Below are positions 35,273-45,289 of a stretch of 64,000 nucleotides of DNA, piece by piece (the first letter of the stretch is position 1; each line of letters starts with the position of its first letter). The position numbers and the translations under genes were made by a program. The notes below the pieces were generated by a model, which was not told the origin of the DNA, made no database searches, and was given only the letters and a program-made list of their open reading frames with translations. Origin of the DNA: Solimonas aquatica (lineage in GTDB: Bacteria > Pseudomonadota > Gammaproteobacteria > Nevskiales > Nevskiaceae); assembly GCF_900111015.1 (NCBI RefSeq), contig NZ_FOFS01000010.1, positions 124,001 through 188,000 of the forward strand. Direction: 5' to 3'.

Positions 35273-37321
35273 CTAGCGGACCCGGAAAGATACCTCCGGG
35301 GTGGCGGCGCTGGCGCCGCTGGCGGCGGTGGCCACCGCGCGCAGGCGGTGCACGCCGGCGCTCAGCGGCCAGTCCAGGAACTTATCGGCAGTCTGGGCCA
35401 GAAATTCACCGTCCAGCTCCCAGCGCACCGAGCGCAGCGGCTGGCGCCAGCCCAGCTCGAAACGGAAAGCCTGCAGGGTTTCGGGAATGCGCGGATCACG
35501 CGCCATCAGCAGGCCCTCGAAGGGTTGCAGCAGTACCGGGTCTTCGGCCTGGGGCTCTGCGGCCGGCGCGGCGCGGGCCAGCGCCGAGGGCGGCGGCGCG
35601 GCGCGCAGGGCGCCGGCCTCTGGCAGCCGTGCCAGCAGGCTGCGCGCCAGCAGCGCCGGGCCGCGCGCACCAGTCACGCCTTGCGTGGCACGGCCGGAGA
35701 GATTGCCCACCCAGATGCCGAGCAGATAACGGCCGTTGTAGGCGATGGTCCAGGCATCGCGGTAATCACTGGAGGTGCCGGTCTTCACCGCCGTGCGCTG
35801 CGCGAAGCTCAGCAGCGAGCCATCCCCGAACTCCAGGCGCCGCGAATCGGCGTCGGCCAGGATGCCGCTGATGGCGCGCGCCGCCTCGGGCCGGATCAGC
35901 CGGCGCGGCAGCGGTGCCTCGCCGTCCTCGCGCAGGCTCAAGGGCTGCCAGAGTCCTTCGCGCGCCAGCGCCGTGTAGGCCTGCACCAGCTCGAACAGGC
36001 TCAGCTCGCCATTGCCCAGGGCCAGACCGTCGCCGTAGAACGCGGCGCTCTGGCGCAGCGAGCGCACACCCAGATCCTGCAGGCGCGAGAGAAAGCGCTC
36101 CTGCCCCACGAACTGCAGCGCCTTCACCGCCGGAATGTTGAGCGAATTGCCCAGGGCCTCGGCCAGGGTCACCGCGCCGTAATGCTGCCGGCTGTAGTTG
36201 CGGTATTCATGCAGGCCTTCGTTGACGCGCTCGCGCAGCGTGGCGTCCTCGATCACGGTGTCGGCCCGCCAGCCCTGCTCCAGGCTCAGGGCATAGAGCA
36301 GCGGCTTGAGCGTGGAGCCGGGCTGGCGCGGCACCTGCAGGGGATCGATGCCGATGGCCTGCGGCGCGCGGGCATCGGCGGCGGCGTAGGCACGCACGCG
36401 ATTGCCGTCCAGGTCCACCACCAGCGCCGCCGCCTGCTGCGCGCCCTCGCGCGACAGTTCCTGCAGGCGCTCAGCCAGATAACGTTCGGTATCCGCCTGC
36501 AGGCCGCTGTCCAGACTGCTGCGCAGACTCGCGCGCTGCGGCACCTGCGTGGCCAGCTCGCGCTCCAGCTGCGCCAGGAAGTAAGCGGCTTCGAGCGGCG
36601 CACTGCGGCGCTGCAGGGCCAGCAGATCCTGCGGCGGTGGCAGCTGCAGACGCTGCGCCAGTTGCTGCACGCGCTTGAGCAGCGCCTGCGGCTCGCGCGC
36701 CAGCCGGCTGGGCGCACGTACCAGCACTGCCAGCGCCAGCATCTCGTCCTGGCTGAGCGTGTCCAGACTGCGTGCGAAGTAGTAATCGGCGGCCTGCACC
36801 ACGCCGCGCCGGTTGCCGCCGTACGGCACCTGGTTCAGATAGAACTCCAGGATCTCGCTCTTGTTGAAGCGCGCTTCCAGACGCCAGGCCTCGAAGCCTT
36901 CCACCCAGCGCGACCACAGCGTGCGCGGACGCGGGTTCAGGATGCGCACCACCTGTTCGCTGATGGTGCTGGCGCCGCGCAGCGCGCGGCCGGCGCGCAG
37001 ATTGACCCGCAAGGCCATCGCGCGTGCGCGCCAGTCCACGCCGCTGTGCCGCCAGAAGCGCCGATCCTCGGCCTCGACAAAGGCCTGGCGCAGCGCCAGC
37101 GGCATGGCCTCCAGCGCGCGCTGCTCGTAGAGATTCAGGCCGCCGTCGTAGACGCTGTGCAGCGGCTGCCCCTCGCGGTCGAGAATCTGCGGCGGCGCGC
37201 CCTGCAGGCTGGGCTGCAGGCGCTCGGGCAGCGCCCGCTGCGAGAGCAAGGTGGCGAGCATCAGCAGCGACAAGGCCGCCAGCGCGCCCCACTTCACTCC
37301 TCGCAGCAGACGCGCCTTCAT
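35273..37321 (-). CDS. pbpC: Penicillin-binding protein 1C
   Basis: 682 residues. N-terminal membrane anchor (GVKWGALAALSLLMLATLL), GT51 glycosyltransferase with FVEAEDRRFWRHSGVDW and GASTISEQVVRIL, transpeptidase with Ser336 in PGSTLKP and KTGTSSDYRDAW, and a C-terminal PBP1C-type beta domain (WELDGEFL). It polymerises and may crosslink peptidoglycan in the periplasm. It starts 8 nt after the alpha-2-macroglobulin gene, the conserved pairing. About 90 residues shorter than E. coli PbpC. Confidence 0.95.
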   Translation of the reverse strand: MKARLLRGVKWGALAALSLLMLATLLSQRALPERLQPSLQGAPPQILDREGQPLHSVYDGGLNLYEQRALEAMPLALRQAFVEAEDRRFWRHSGVDWRARAMALRVNLRAGRALRGASTISEQVVRILNPRPRTLWSRWVEGFEAWRLEARFNKSEILEFYLNQVPYGGNRRGVVQAADYYFARSLDTLSQDEMLALAVLVRAPSRLAREPQALLKRVQQLAQRLQLPPPQDLLALQRRSAPLEAAYFLAQLERELATQVPQRASLRSSLDSGLQADTERYLAERLQELSREGAQQAAALVVDLDGNRVRAYAAADARAPQAIGIDPLQVPRQPGSTLKPLLYALSLEQGWRADTVIEDATLRERVNEGLHEYRNYSRQHYGAVTLAEALGNSLNIPAVKALQFVGQERFLSRLQDLGVRSLRQSAAFYGDGLALGNGELSLFELVQAYTALAREGLWQPLSLREDGEAPLPRRLIRPEAARAISGILADADSRRLEFGDGSLLSFAQRTAVKTGTSSDYRDAWTIAYNGRYLLGIWVGNLSGRATQGVTGARGPALLARSLLARLPEAGALRAAPPPSALARAAPAAEPQAEDPVLLQPFEGLLMARDPRIPETLQAFRFELGWRQPLRSVRWELDGEFLAQTADKFLDWPLSAGVHRLRAVATAASGASAATPEVSFRVR

Positions 37322-37329
37322 GCCCGGCT

Positions 37330-40300
37330 CTACTGCGCCTGCACCGTGAGCCGCTGCGCCACACCTTCGGCGCGCACATCCGGCTCGTACAGGCGCTCGG
37401 CGTGAATCTCATTCACCGCAAACTCGCCGCTGGCCACCGCACGCGCCAGATACGCGAGCCGGTAATGACCGGCATCGGCCTGCTCGGCGAAGAAACGCAC
37501 GGCATCGAAGCGCAGCTGCCGGTGGTAGAAGGGATAGGGATAGGCCGGGCTGGCCTGCGCCAGGGCCTCGGCATCGAAGCCCGAGGCGGTGGCCAGATCC
37601 GGATTGATCGGCTCCAGTCCCGCCGGCACCGGATCATCCACGAGCAGCTGCGTCATGAAGGCCGGCACATCCAGGCTGATTTCGATCTTCAACTGCTCAC
37701 CTTGCTTGACCTCGAGCTGCGGGCCCTGCAAGGCCTGCCACTGCTGCGCGCGCCAGACGTAGTACTGGCGACGCACCGCGAGCCCCGCCTGCAGCGGCTG
37801 CGTGGGCGGCGGCGCGGCGTAGCGCAGCGCGCTGCTCGCATACGCGCGGCCGCTGCCCTGGGTGTCGAGCTTGAGCGTCTGCGCCTGCTCGCCGATGGCC
37901 TGCTGCCAGCGTGCCTGCGGCTGCCCGCCGCTGAGCTGCGCCGTGCCCAGCGTCTGCGCGCCCAGCTGCGCGCGCACGCTCAGCGCCAGCGGCGCCGACT
38001 CGTAGACCCGCGCGTAATCCACGATCGCGCGCGTGCAGTACAAGTCTTCCTGGGTGTTGCGCCACCACAGGCGCGTACCGCGTGCCTGCGTGATGGCCCG
38101 TGCCAGCTTCGCCGCCAGTTCGTCCTCGCCGGGCGCATGGCGCGCCGCCAGCGCCGAGAGCGCCGCGCAATTGGCGCGCAGCGGCGAACCCAGCAGCCAG
38201 GGGTTGTCGTCCTGCTCGTCCGCGCGCAGCAGCAGATTGGCCGCCGACTGCTGGCCGCGCGCGAGCAGTCGCTGCCAGGCGGCCTCGCTCACCGCTTCGG
38301 CGCCCTTCGTATGTGCCGCGGCATCGGCCAGCATGGTTTCACCGAACAAGCCCATGCGCGGCAGCAGCGGCAGATAGCGACGCAGTTCGGCGGCATCCAG
38401 CTGGCCGTGCTGCGCCAGCGCCGCCAGCACCACGGCACGCAGCTGCGCGCGCGTCTCGGCGTGCTCATAACCCGGCGCGGCGATGTCCTGGCGCAGCTGG
38501 ACTTTGAGATAGGCGTCGAGCTTGTCCCAGACTGCCGCTGGCGGCGGGTAGCCCAGTTGCTGCAGCCAGGCGAACACCAGCGCCGTGTAGGCCGAAAGAT
38601 AAGGGCTCTGGTAACGATCCTCGGCGACATAGAACCCCATGCCGCCGCCCGGCGCCTGGAAGCTCGCCGCGTCTTCGAACAGCTGCGCAGGCAAGGCCTC
38701 GGCCTGCGGCCAGGCCAGCGTGGCCGGCAGCTGCGCGCGCAGCTTCAGGTAATAGGCCGCCATCAGCGCCTTGCTCAGCCGCTGCTCCCAGCAGTCATAG
38801 GGATAAGCCGCCATGTGCTCGAAGGCGCCGCCGAGATTGCCGAGCAGGCTGCCGGCGACATCCAGCTGCAGCGCCAGCTGCGTGGCCTGCGGCGGGGGCT
38901 TGATCGCCAGCGAGTACGACTCGCCCGCAGTCAGGCTCGCAAAATCCGCCGCCACGATATTGGCAGCGCGCTCGCGCACCGGAATCTGCACACGCAGCGC
39001 GTCTTCATCCTGCGCATCGCCCGCGCGCGCCGTGAGCTGCACACTGCCGCTGCGCTCGATGCTCAGCGGCAGCGTCAGCGTGCGCCGTTCGAAGGGCTTC
39101 AGGCTCACACTCTGCTCGCGCTGCGCGCTGGCCGCGCCGCTGGCCTGCAGCTTCACCTTCAGCGTGCGCGTGCCCGGCTCGCGGTTCATCAGCGTGAAGC
39201 TGGCATCGAGACGGTCGCCGCGCTGCAGCTGCGCCGGCAGCGCCGCGCGCAGCTCGGTGGGCTTGCTCACCGCGATCTGCGCCTGACCCAGCCCCATGCG
39301 ATCCGAGGGCGTGACCGCCATCGCCAGCACCCGCCAGCCGGACAGATTGTCCGGCGTGATGAAGCTGAAGCGGGCGCTGCCCCGGGCATCGGCCTTCAGG
39401 CTCGGATTCCAGTAGGCGACGAACTTCTCCACCGAACGCAGCGACAGATCCGCGCCGCCATCACCGCCGGCACTGGCGCCCTTCTTCTCGAACTTCTGTC
39501 GTCCCACCAGACGCGTCAGCAGCGAGTAATTGGCCAGATCCAGAGGATCGAGCTGGGTGAAGCCCTTGAGCGGATCGAAGTAATCGCCGCCACCGCGAAT
39601 CAGGTCGAACACCGCTTCATCCAGCACCGCCACCGCGAACTCCACCGGCTCGTCGCTGGCATGACGCGCCGTGGCGCGCAGGGCCACCTGCAGGCTCTGG
39701 CGCGGCTTGAGCGTGCTGGCATCCGGCGTCACCTGCACCAGCAGCTCGCGATACGGATCCTGCACCTTGAGCGTGGTATAGCCCATGCGGAACGCCGGCT
39801 TGCCCAGATCCACGCCGTCCTTGATCGGCGCCTGCACGCGCGGTGACATGACGGTGACCGAGACATACGCGCCGGGCAGATACTCGGGCTTGATCGGCAG
39901 CTCGATCACCGGCGTGGCGCCGCGCAGAACCTGCACGCGCTGCTCCAGCACGCCGTAGCGCTCCACGGTGATCAGGGCCTGCGCGCCGGGATAGGGATTC
40001 TTCACGAACAGCTTCGCGGTATCGCCGACCTGGTACTGCGCGGCATCGGGGCGCACATCCAGGCTGAAGTCCGGGCTGTCCTCCCAGAGAATCTCGTTGG
40101 CGCCCTGCGCATACATCCAGGTGCTGGATTCGTGCAGACGGTTCTGGCTGTCGCGCACCAGGGCGATGGCGCGCAGCTCGCCGCCGCCATCGGGCGTGAA
40201 GCGGCAGACATTGCCCTGCGCCGAGCTGCGGCCCTGGCAGCTGGCCACGCGCTGCCACTGGCTGAAGCTGCGCGTGATATAGGCATTGCCGGCGCTCTTC

Positions 40301-42921
40301 ACGCGCGCACCCTTGGTGATCTTGCGCTCGATCTTCACGTAGTACGGCACGCGCGACAGCGGCTTGCCGGCGGCGTCCACCACCAGGGTCTGCACCTCGC
40401 CGGGCTTGCCGGCCTGCAGCCAGCCCTGCTGCGCGATGCCGATGTAGCGATCGCGACCGTGATAGGGAATCTGCGCACTGGCCACGATCATGCGGCCCTG
40501 ATCATCCTGCACGCTGCCTTCCAGCTGCAGGCTGCCGACCAGCACCGGCGCCTCCTTGACCTCCACCTCGCCACGCCACTGGCCCTGCGCATCCAGATGC
40601 AGCTGCTGATCCAGCACCGCGCTCTGCGCGCGGCCGCCGCTCTGCCAGCTGTCGAACTGGTAGCGGCGCGCCAGCGGGTCCTGCGGCTCCAGTGCGCCGG
40701 CCTCCAGCCGCGCCACCACGCGCGCCGGCGCATTGGCGAACGGTCCGCCGCCATGCAGCTGCGCGCGCAGCTCGGCGCGGATGCGCTGCGCCGGCTGCGC
40801 CTCGCGCGCCTGCAGCTCGGCCTGCACGCGAAACGGCGCCGGCACGAAGTCGGACACCAGCACGCGCATCGGCTCCAGCCTCAGGTCCTGCACGAACTCC
40901 GGCTGCAGCTCGAAGCGATACCAGCCCACCGCCGCGCTGCGCGGCAGCGTATAGCTGCCATCCAGTGCACCGAAATCGGAGAGCTTGAGATGTGCGCGTT
41001 CCTCCACCGGATTGCCGGCCGGATCGATCAGGCGCAGGGTGTAAGCACCCGCCGGCGCCGGCTCCAGCGTGCGCCCGGAGTCCTCGCGCACGTAGAGCTT
41101 GTACTGCAGGCGATCACCGGCGCGGTACACGCCTTGCGCGGTGCTGCCCCAGGCGCGCAGATGGCCGTGGCGCTGGCGACGCCATTCGGAAATCTGCTCG
41201 CGCGAGGCGCGCCAGGTGTCCACCTGGAATTCATAGCTCAGCGGCAGCAGCGCGAGATCCGTTCCGCGCCGCACGCGCAGATACAGAGGCTCGCGCTTGT
41301 CATCACTCACCGAGACGTATTGCCGCTCCAGCCTGGCATCCAGCGCCGCACTGCCCGGCAGCAGGGCCAGGCCTTGCGCATCACTGCGCGCCTGCGCGCG
41401 CGGCGCGGCGGCGAAACCGTCCAGCACCTCGACCTCGGCGCCCGACACCGGCTTGCCATCGGCCATGCCGGTGATCCAGACCAGCAGATTGTGGTTGCCG
41501 AGCTTGGCCTGCACCTGCCAGGGCGTGACCTCGGCGAAGAAAGCCTTGGGCTTGTCGTCCGTGGCCGGCGTGCTGCGCAGCTGGCCTTGCAGCGCGCCGC
41601 TGCGCGCGCCCAGCATGCTGCGCACATCCAGCGGCAGGGCGAAGGACAGATTGCGCACCGGCGGCACGAGCGTGCGCTGCTGGCCCTGCTCGTGCAGACC
41701 CTGCGCATCCTGGGCACGGAACTGCGTATCGAGCTGATCGAGATTGGTCACATACACCGGCAGCTGCGAGTCCACGCCGGACTCCAGCACCGCAGGCGAG
41801 TGATCCAGCACCAGGCGCGGCTGGCGCGCGCCGGTGCGAAACTGCAGGTGCTGCTCGCTACCCAGCGTGCGACCGAAACGATCCTGCAGGCTGGCCGCGA
41901 TCCTGAGCTGATAGTCGGTCTCGGCCGCCAGGCGATACGGCAGACGCAGCGCGTACACCTGGCCCGCCTCGTGTTCACCGTTCACGGGGGTCGCCGGCGT
42001 GAGCTCGCCTTCGTCCTGCGCGGCGGGCGCAAGCGCCGGCGACTGCGGACTGAGCTGCAAGGCGGCGGCGTCCTCGCGCATCGGCACATTGAACAGCAGG
42101 GCCGCGCCTTCCAGCGGCGTGCAGTGTTCGCCGGCCTTGATCTGCCGCTGCGCCTTGCCATCGAAGCATTGCAGGCCCAGCAGGCGCGGCGCGGCGTAGG
42201 TCTGCAGCTTGCTCACCTCGCGAGACTCGCGGCCCGGCTCATCACCGAAGGCCGAGCGCAGCCCGGGCCGCAGGCGCAGCGCATAAGCCTGATCGGCACG
42301 CAGCGCCTGACGCGGCGTGAGCAGCCAGAGCTCACGCGCCTCGCCCTGCGGCGTGTAGAAGGGCGTGTCCTCGTCCTCATACGCGCCGCTGGCCTGCAGC
42401 GCCGCGCCATCCAGACTCAAGGCCTGTTCCACCGACGCGCGTGCCACCGGCTGACTGAAGCGCACGCGCAGCTGCGGCCGCACGGGGCTGGTCCACTGCG
42501 CGACCTCGGCCCATTGCAGCGTGGGCGTCTCGGTGCTGAAGCGATGCTCGATGCCGCGTTCCAGCCGGCTGCCGTCCAGGGCCGTGAAGCCGGCGTCGAT
42601 CCGCAGCTGATAGCGCGTGGCGAGACCAAGCTGCGCGCCATCGGCGAGATTGCAGGCCAGGGTCTGCACATCCAGCCAGCGCCACTGACAGGGCAGCTCG
42701 GGCGTGATGCGCACCGGAATCTCGCTGGCCTGCCGCTCCATGCGGCCCAGCGGCACCATGGCGCGGTCGAAGCTCAGCAGCAGCTGATTGCCGACCGGCA
42801 CGTCCTCGCCGGAAGGCGTGATGCGCAGGAGCTTCAGCTCCCCGGCCTGTGCCACGCCGCCGAGTGCAGCCGCCAGCAGCAGCGCGCCGCACGGCATCAG
42901 CCTGGCCTCAGGGCGTCGCAT
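37330..42921 (-). CDS. yfhM: Bacterial alpha-2-macroglobulin with thioester
   Basis: 1863 residues. Signal peptide ending GGVAQA, repeated macroglobulin beta domains, bait region, and thioester motif CWEQ (Cys1377) within AAYPYDCWEQRLSKAL, followed by the helical thioester domain and a C-terminal receptor-like domain. It traps proteases in the periplasm, thought to guard the cell wall with PbpC. The ATG at 42921 gives a basic n-region (MRRPEARL) and overlaps the upstream gene by 14 nt; an internal ATG at 42897 has a better ribosome site but a poorer signal peptide. No lipobox, unlike E. coli YfhM. Confidence 0.94.
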   Translation of the reverse strand: MRRPEARLMPCGALLLAAALGGVAQAGELKLLRITPSGEDVPVGNQLLLSFDRAMVPLGRMERQASEIPVRITPELPCQWRWLDVQTLACNLADGAQLGLATRYQLRIDAGFTALDGSRLERGIEHRFSTETPTLQWAEVAQWTSPVRPQLRVRFSQPVARASVEQALSLDGAALQASGAYEDEDTPFYTPQGEARELWLLTPRQALRADQAYALRLRPGLRSAFGDEPGRESREVSKLQTYAAPRLLGLQCFDGKAQRQIKAGEHCTPLEGAALLFNVPMREDAAALQLSPQSPALAPAAQDEGELTPATPVNGEHEAGQVYALRLPYRLAAETDYQLRIAASLQDRFGRTLGSEQHLQFRTGARQPRLVLDHSPAVLESGVDSQLPVYVTNLDQLDTQFRAQDAQGLHEQGQQRTLVPPVRNLSFALPLDVRSMLGARSGALQGQLRSTPATDDKPKAFFAEVTPWQVQAKLGNHNLLVWITGMADGKPVSGAEVEVLDGFAAAPRAQARSDAQGLALLPGSAALDARLERQYVSVSDDKREPLYLRVRRGTDLALLPLSYEFQVDTWRASREQISEWRRQRHGHLRAWGSTAQGVYRAGDRLQYKLYVREDSGRTLEPAPAGAYTLRLIDPAGNPVEERAHLKLSDFGALDGSYTLPRSAAVGWYRFELQPEFVQDLRLEPMRVLVSDFVPAPFRVQAELQAREAQPAQRIRAELRAQLHGGGPFANAPARVVARLEAGALEPQDPLARRYQFDSWQSGGRAQSAVLDQQLHLDAQGQWRGEVEVKEAPVLVGSLQLEGSVQDDQGRMIVASAQIPYHGRDRYIGIAQQGWLQAGKPGEVQTLVVDAAGKPLSRVPYYVKIERKITKGARVKSAGNAYITRSFSQWQRVASCQGRSSAQGNVCRFTPDGGGELRAIALVRDSQNRLHESSTWMYAQGANEILWEDSPDFSLDVRPDAAQYQVGDTAKLFVKNPYPGAQALITVERYGVLEQRVQVLRGATPVIELPIKPEYLPGAYVSVTVMSPRVQAPIKDGVDLGKPAFRMGYTTLKVQDPYRELLVQVTPDASTLKPRQSLQVALRATARHASDEPVEFAVAVLDEAVFDLIRGGGDYFDPLKGFTQLDPLDLANYSLLTRLVGRQKFEKKGASAGGDGGADLSLRSVEKFVAYWNPSLKADARGSARFSFITPDNLSGWRVLAMAVTPSDRMGLGQAQIAVSKPTELRAALPAQLQRGDRLDASFTLMNREPGTRTLKVKLQASGAASAQREQSVSLKPFERRTLTLPLSIERSGSVQLTARAGDAQDEDALRVQIPVRERAANIVAADFASLTAGESYSLAIKPPPQATQLALQLDVAGSLLGNLGGAFEHMAAYPYDCWEQRLSKALMAAYYLKLRAQLPATLAWPQAEALPAQLFEDAASFQAPGGGMGFYVAEDRYQSPYLSAYTALVFAWLQQLGYPPPAAVWDKLDAYLKVQLRQDIAAPGYEHAETRAQLRAVVLAALAQHGQLDAAELRRYLPLLPRMGLFGETMLADAAAHTKGAEAVSEAAWQRLLARGQQSAANLLLRADEQDDNPWLLGSPLRANCAALSALAARHAPGEDELAAKLARAITQARGTRLWWRNTQEDLYCTRAIVDYARVYESAPLALSVRAQLGAQTLGTAQLSGGQPQARWQQAIGEQAQTLKLDTQGSGRAYASSALRYAAPPPTQPLQAGLAVRRQYYVWRAQQWQALQGPQLEVKQGEQLKIEISLDVPAFMTQLLVDDPVPAGLEPINPDLATASGFDAEALAQASPAYPYPFYHRQLRFDAVRFFAEQADAGHYRLAYLARAVASGEFAVNEIHAERLYEPDVRAEGVAQRLTVQAQ

Positions 42922-43411
42922 GTTTGATGCGCGCATAGCTGACGCCCTCCGCATTGCCCACCAGTCGCAGCTCGCGATAACCGGCGTGATTGCGCCAGAT
43001 GCTCTCGTGTTCGGTGACCTCATCCGGCTCGCGTACCGGCAGACCCAGCACCGCCAGCGTCGCCGCACGCAGCGGCAGCTCGCGCTCACGCAGCGAGATC
43101 GTCAGCCAGTCGGCCTTGTCGTCGATGAAGGTGATCTGCAGGCCGTGCTGCGCATAACGGCAGCGCGTGCTGAACTCGGCGCGCTCGCAGGCGACGGGCT
43201 CGCCCAGCTGCTGACGCAGCGCCTGCTGGCTCTTGCCGACGATGGCGGCAAGATCGATCGCCCCCTGCGCCTCGCCCTGCGGCGGGGTCTCGAAGGCAGC
43301 CTGATAGTCGTAGGTATCCGGCAGCCAGTTGCGCCACCAGGCCAGCGCCAGCAGCAGCGCCAGCAACAGGCCCAGCACCGCCGGCACACGCCATCGTCTC
43401 GTCTTCATCAT
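42908..43411 (-). CDS. Membrane-anchored protein of unknown function upstream of the alpha-2-macroglobulin gene
   Basis: 167 residues. One N-terminal transmembrane helix (VPAVLGLLLALLLALAWW) followed by a soluble domain with two cysteines (EPVACERAEFSTRCRYA). Not a family I recognise. The stop overlaps the start of the alpha-2-macroglobulin gene, so the two are translationally linked and it may be an accessory periplasmic factor. ATG at 43411 or the adjacent one at 43408. Confidence 0.72.
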   Translation of the reverse strand: MMKTRRWRVPAVLGLLLALLLALAWWRNWLPDTYDYQAAFETPPQGEAQGAIDLAAIVGKSQQALRQQLGEPVACERAEFSTRCRYAQHGLQITFIDDKADWLTISLRERELPLRAATLAVLGLPVREPDEVTEHESIWRNHAGYRELRLVGNAEGVSYARIKHATP

Positions 43412-43497
43412 GGATCCGTTTCTTGTCGCCGTCCGCAGGCCGCGCGGCAGCAGGCCGAGTCACTCGTTTCGTCCCAGCTGCATGCAATAATGCCGTG

Positions 43498-44601
43498 ATG
43501 CCCCTGATCCTGCTCACGCTGACACTTGCCGCGCTGGCCTGCGGGCCGCTGCTGTATCAGTACGCGCGCTCGCGCGTGGCGCTGCTGGCGTTTCTCGACG
43601 GCTTCATGCTGGTGAGCATCGCCGGGCTGGTGCTGCTGGAAGCGGTGCCGGGCACCTTCAGTGCCGGCGGCGCCTGGAGCGCGCTGTTCATTCTGCTCGG
43701 CCTGCTGGGTCCCAGCGCCCTGGAGCATGGCCTGACGCGGGCCCGTGAGAAAGCGCATCTGCTGGCCCTGCTGCTGGCGATTCTCGGCCTGATGATTCAC
43801 AGCCTGGGCGATGGCGTGGTGCTCTCGCAGGGCGGCGACGCGCACGCGATGCTGGCACTGCCGCTGGCCGTGGCGGTGCACAGCGTGCCGGTGGGCCTCG
43901 CCGTGTGGTGGCTGCTGTATCCGGTCTTCGGCGCAGTGCCGCCGCTGGCCGCGATCGTGGGCATGGCCGGCGGCACCATCGCCGGCTTCCTGTTCGGCCC
44001 TGAACTCGGCGCGCATCTGGGCAGCAGCGGCTGGGCCTGGTTCCAGGCCCTGGTGGCCGGCTCGATTCTGCATGTGGTGTTCGGCCGTCCGCATATCGAT
44101 CCGGGCGAGCACCGCCATTATCCGCCGCGTTACGAAGGCCTGGGCAATCTCTGCGCGCTGCTGGGACTGGTGGCGCTGGCGCTGCTGGAATCCGAACCCC
44201 TGCCGGCCGCCGCCGGCTTTCACCTGAGCCTGCAGCTGGGCCTGATCGCGGCGCCGTGGATTCTGCTGCTGGATCTGCTGCTGGCGGTGTTGCTGGCGCT
44301 GCGGCAGCGCGGCGCGGCGCCGCTCTGGCAGCGCAGCCTGCAGCTGGCGGGTCTGGAACTGCCCGACCGCGGTGCGCCGCATCTGCTGGCGCTGCTGCTG
44401 ATTCTGGGCTTCGGTCTGCCGCTGCTATGGCCGGCGGCGCTGCAGCTGAGCGAGCAGTCCCCGGGCGCCTGGCAGATCACTGCGGCGCTGCTGATCACCG
44501 CGCTGCTGGCGGGATCCATGCTGCGCCGGGGCAGCCGCGCCTGGCTGGCCGATCTCACGCCGCGCCTGGGCCAGAGCCACGGCCATCATCATCACCACTG
44601 A
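43498..44601 (+). CDS. Multi-pass membrane protein, ZIP-like, with C-terminal His tail
   Basis: 367 residues with at least nine hydrophobic segments. MIHSLGDGVVLS and AVHSVPVGLAVW resemble the paired His-x-x-(P/G)-x-G metal motifs in ZIP transporters, and the protein ends GQSHGHHHHH. This suggests zinc or another divalent metal, but overall similarity to ZIP proteins cannot be judged by eye. Divergent from the 42908-43411 gene; converges with gntR 4 nt away. The ATG at 43498 has no strong ribosome site. Confidence 0.7.
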   Translation: MPLILLTLTLAALACGPLLYQYARSRVALLAFLDGFMLVSIAGLVLLEAVPGTFSAGGAWSALFILLGLLGPSALEHGLTRAREKAHLLALLLAILGLMIHSLGDGVVLSQGGDAHAMLALPLAVAVHSVPVGLAVWWLLYPVFGAVPPLAAIVGMAGGTIAGFLFGPELGAHLGSSGWAWFQALVAGSILHVVFGRPHIDPGEHRHYPPRYEGLGNLCALLGLVALALLESEPLPAAAGFHLSLQLGLIAAPWILLLDLLLAVLLALRQRGAAPLWQRSLQLAGLELPDRGAPHLLALLLILGFGLPLLWPAALQLSEQSPGAWQITAALLITALLAGSMLRRGSRAWLADLTPRLGQSHGHHHHH

Positions 44602-44605
44602 GCGC

Positions 44606-45289
44606 TCAGTGCGGGCCCTGCTGCTGGCTGCGGAGTTTGGCCAGCCGCTCCAGCAAGCGCCCGAAAATCTCGCGTAGCGGTTCTGCCGCGCGTTCACCAT
44701 CGCCTTCGCGCAGCGCGGCGATCAGACGCTTGCGCTGGCTCACGAAACAGCCCATCAGGCCGATGCGCTGCACCGCGATGCGGGCGCGCACATCCCAGGC
44801 CATGTGTTCCCAGGCGCGCAGGTAAAGCCGGTTGCGCGACATCACAATCAGCTGGCGGTGAAAATCCAGCGCGGCCTGCATCAGGGCTTCGGTGTCGTCG
44901 CGGCGTTCGGCCTCCTGCATGCGGCGCAGGGCCTGCTCCAGAAGCTGCAGATCCTCGGGCGCGCAGGGCACCGCCAGACGCAAGGCCGACTCTTCCAGCG
45001 CCAGGCGCAGCTCATATGCCTCGCGCAGCTCTTCCAGGTCGATGCCGCGCACCCGCGTGCCGCAGTAGGGGCGCGATTCCAGCAGCCCCAGCGCTTCGAG
45101 TTCGCGCAGCGCCTCGCGTACCGGCGCCTGACTGACCTCGAACTCGGCCGCCAGCGCCAGCTCACGCAGATGCGCACCGGGCTGCAAGCGCCCGTCGAGA
45201 ATGCGCGCGACGATCTCGCTGCGGATGTGCTCGCGCATGCAGCGGCGCGGCACGCCTGCGGGCGCCGGCGTCGCCGCCTTGCTCTTCAC
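44606..45289 (-). CDS. GntR-family regulator (FCD type)
   Basis: 227 residues. N-terminal winged helix (REHIRSEIVARILDGRLQPGAHLRELALAAEFEVSQAPVREALREL) and an all-helical FCD effector domain with ALDFHRQLIVMSRN. GTG start overlaps the stop of the membrane fusion protein gene (GTGA), so it is the last gene of the efflux operon and probably its local regulator. Effector unknown; FCD members bind organic acids or metals. Confidence 0.9.
   Translation of the reverse strand: MKSKAATPAPAGVPRRCMREHIRSEIVARILDGRLQPGAHLRELALAAEFEVSQAPVREALRELEALGLLESRPYCGTRVRGIDLEELREAYELRLALEESALRLAVPCAPEDLQLLEQALRRMQEAERRDDTEALMQAALDFHRQLIVMSRNRLYLRAWEHMAWDVRARIAVQRIGLMGCFVSQRKRLIAALREGDGERAAEPLREIFGRLLERLAKLRSQQQGPH

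Noticed and set aside
40132-42927. Plus-strand frames of 800-900 codons opposite the alpha-2-macroglobulin, pbpC and lon genes
   Set aside because: His/Arg/Gln-rich antisense shadows without ribosome sites or domain features; the minus-strand proteins are unmistakable.
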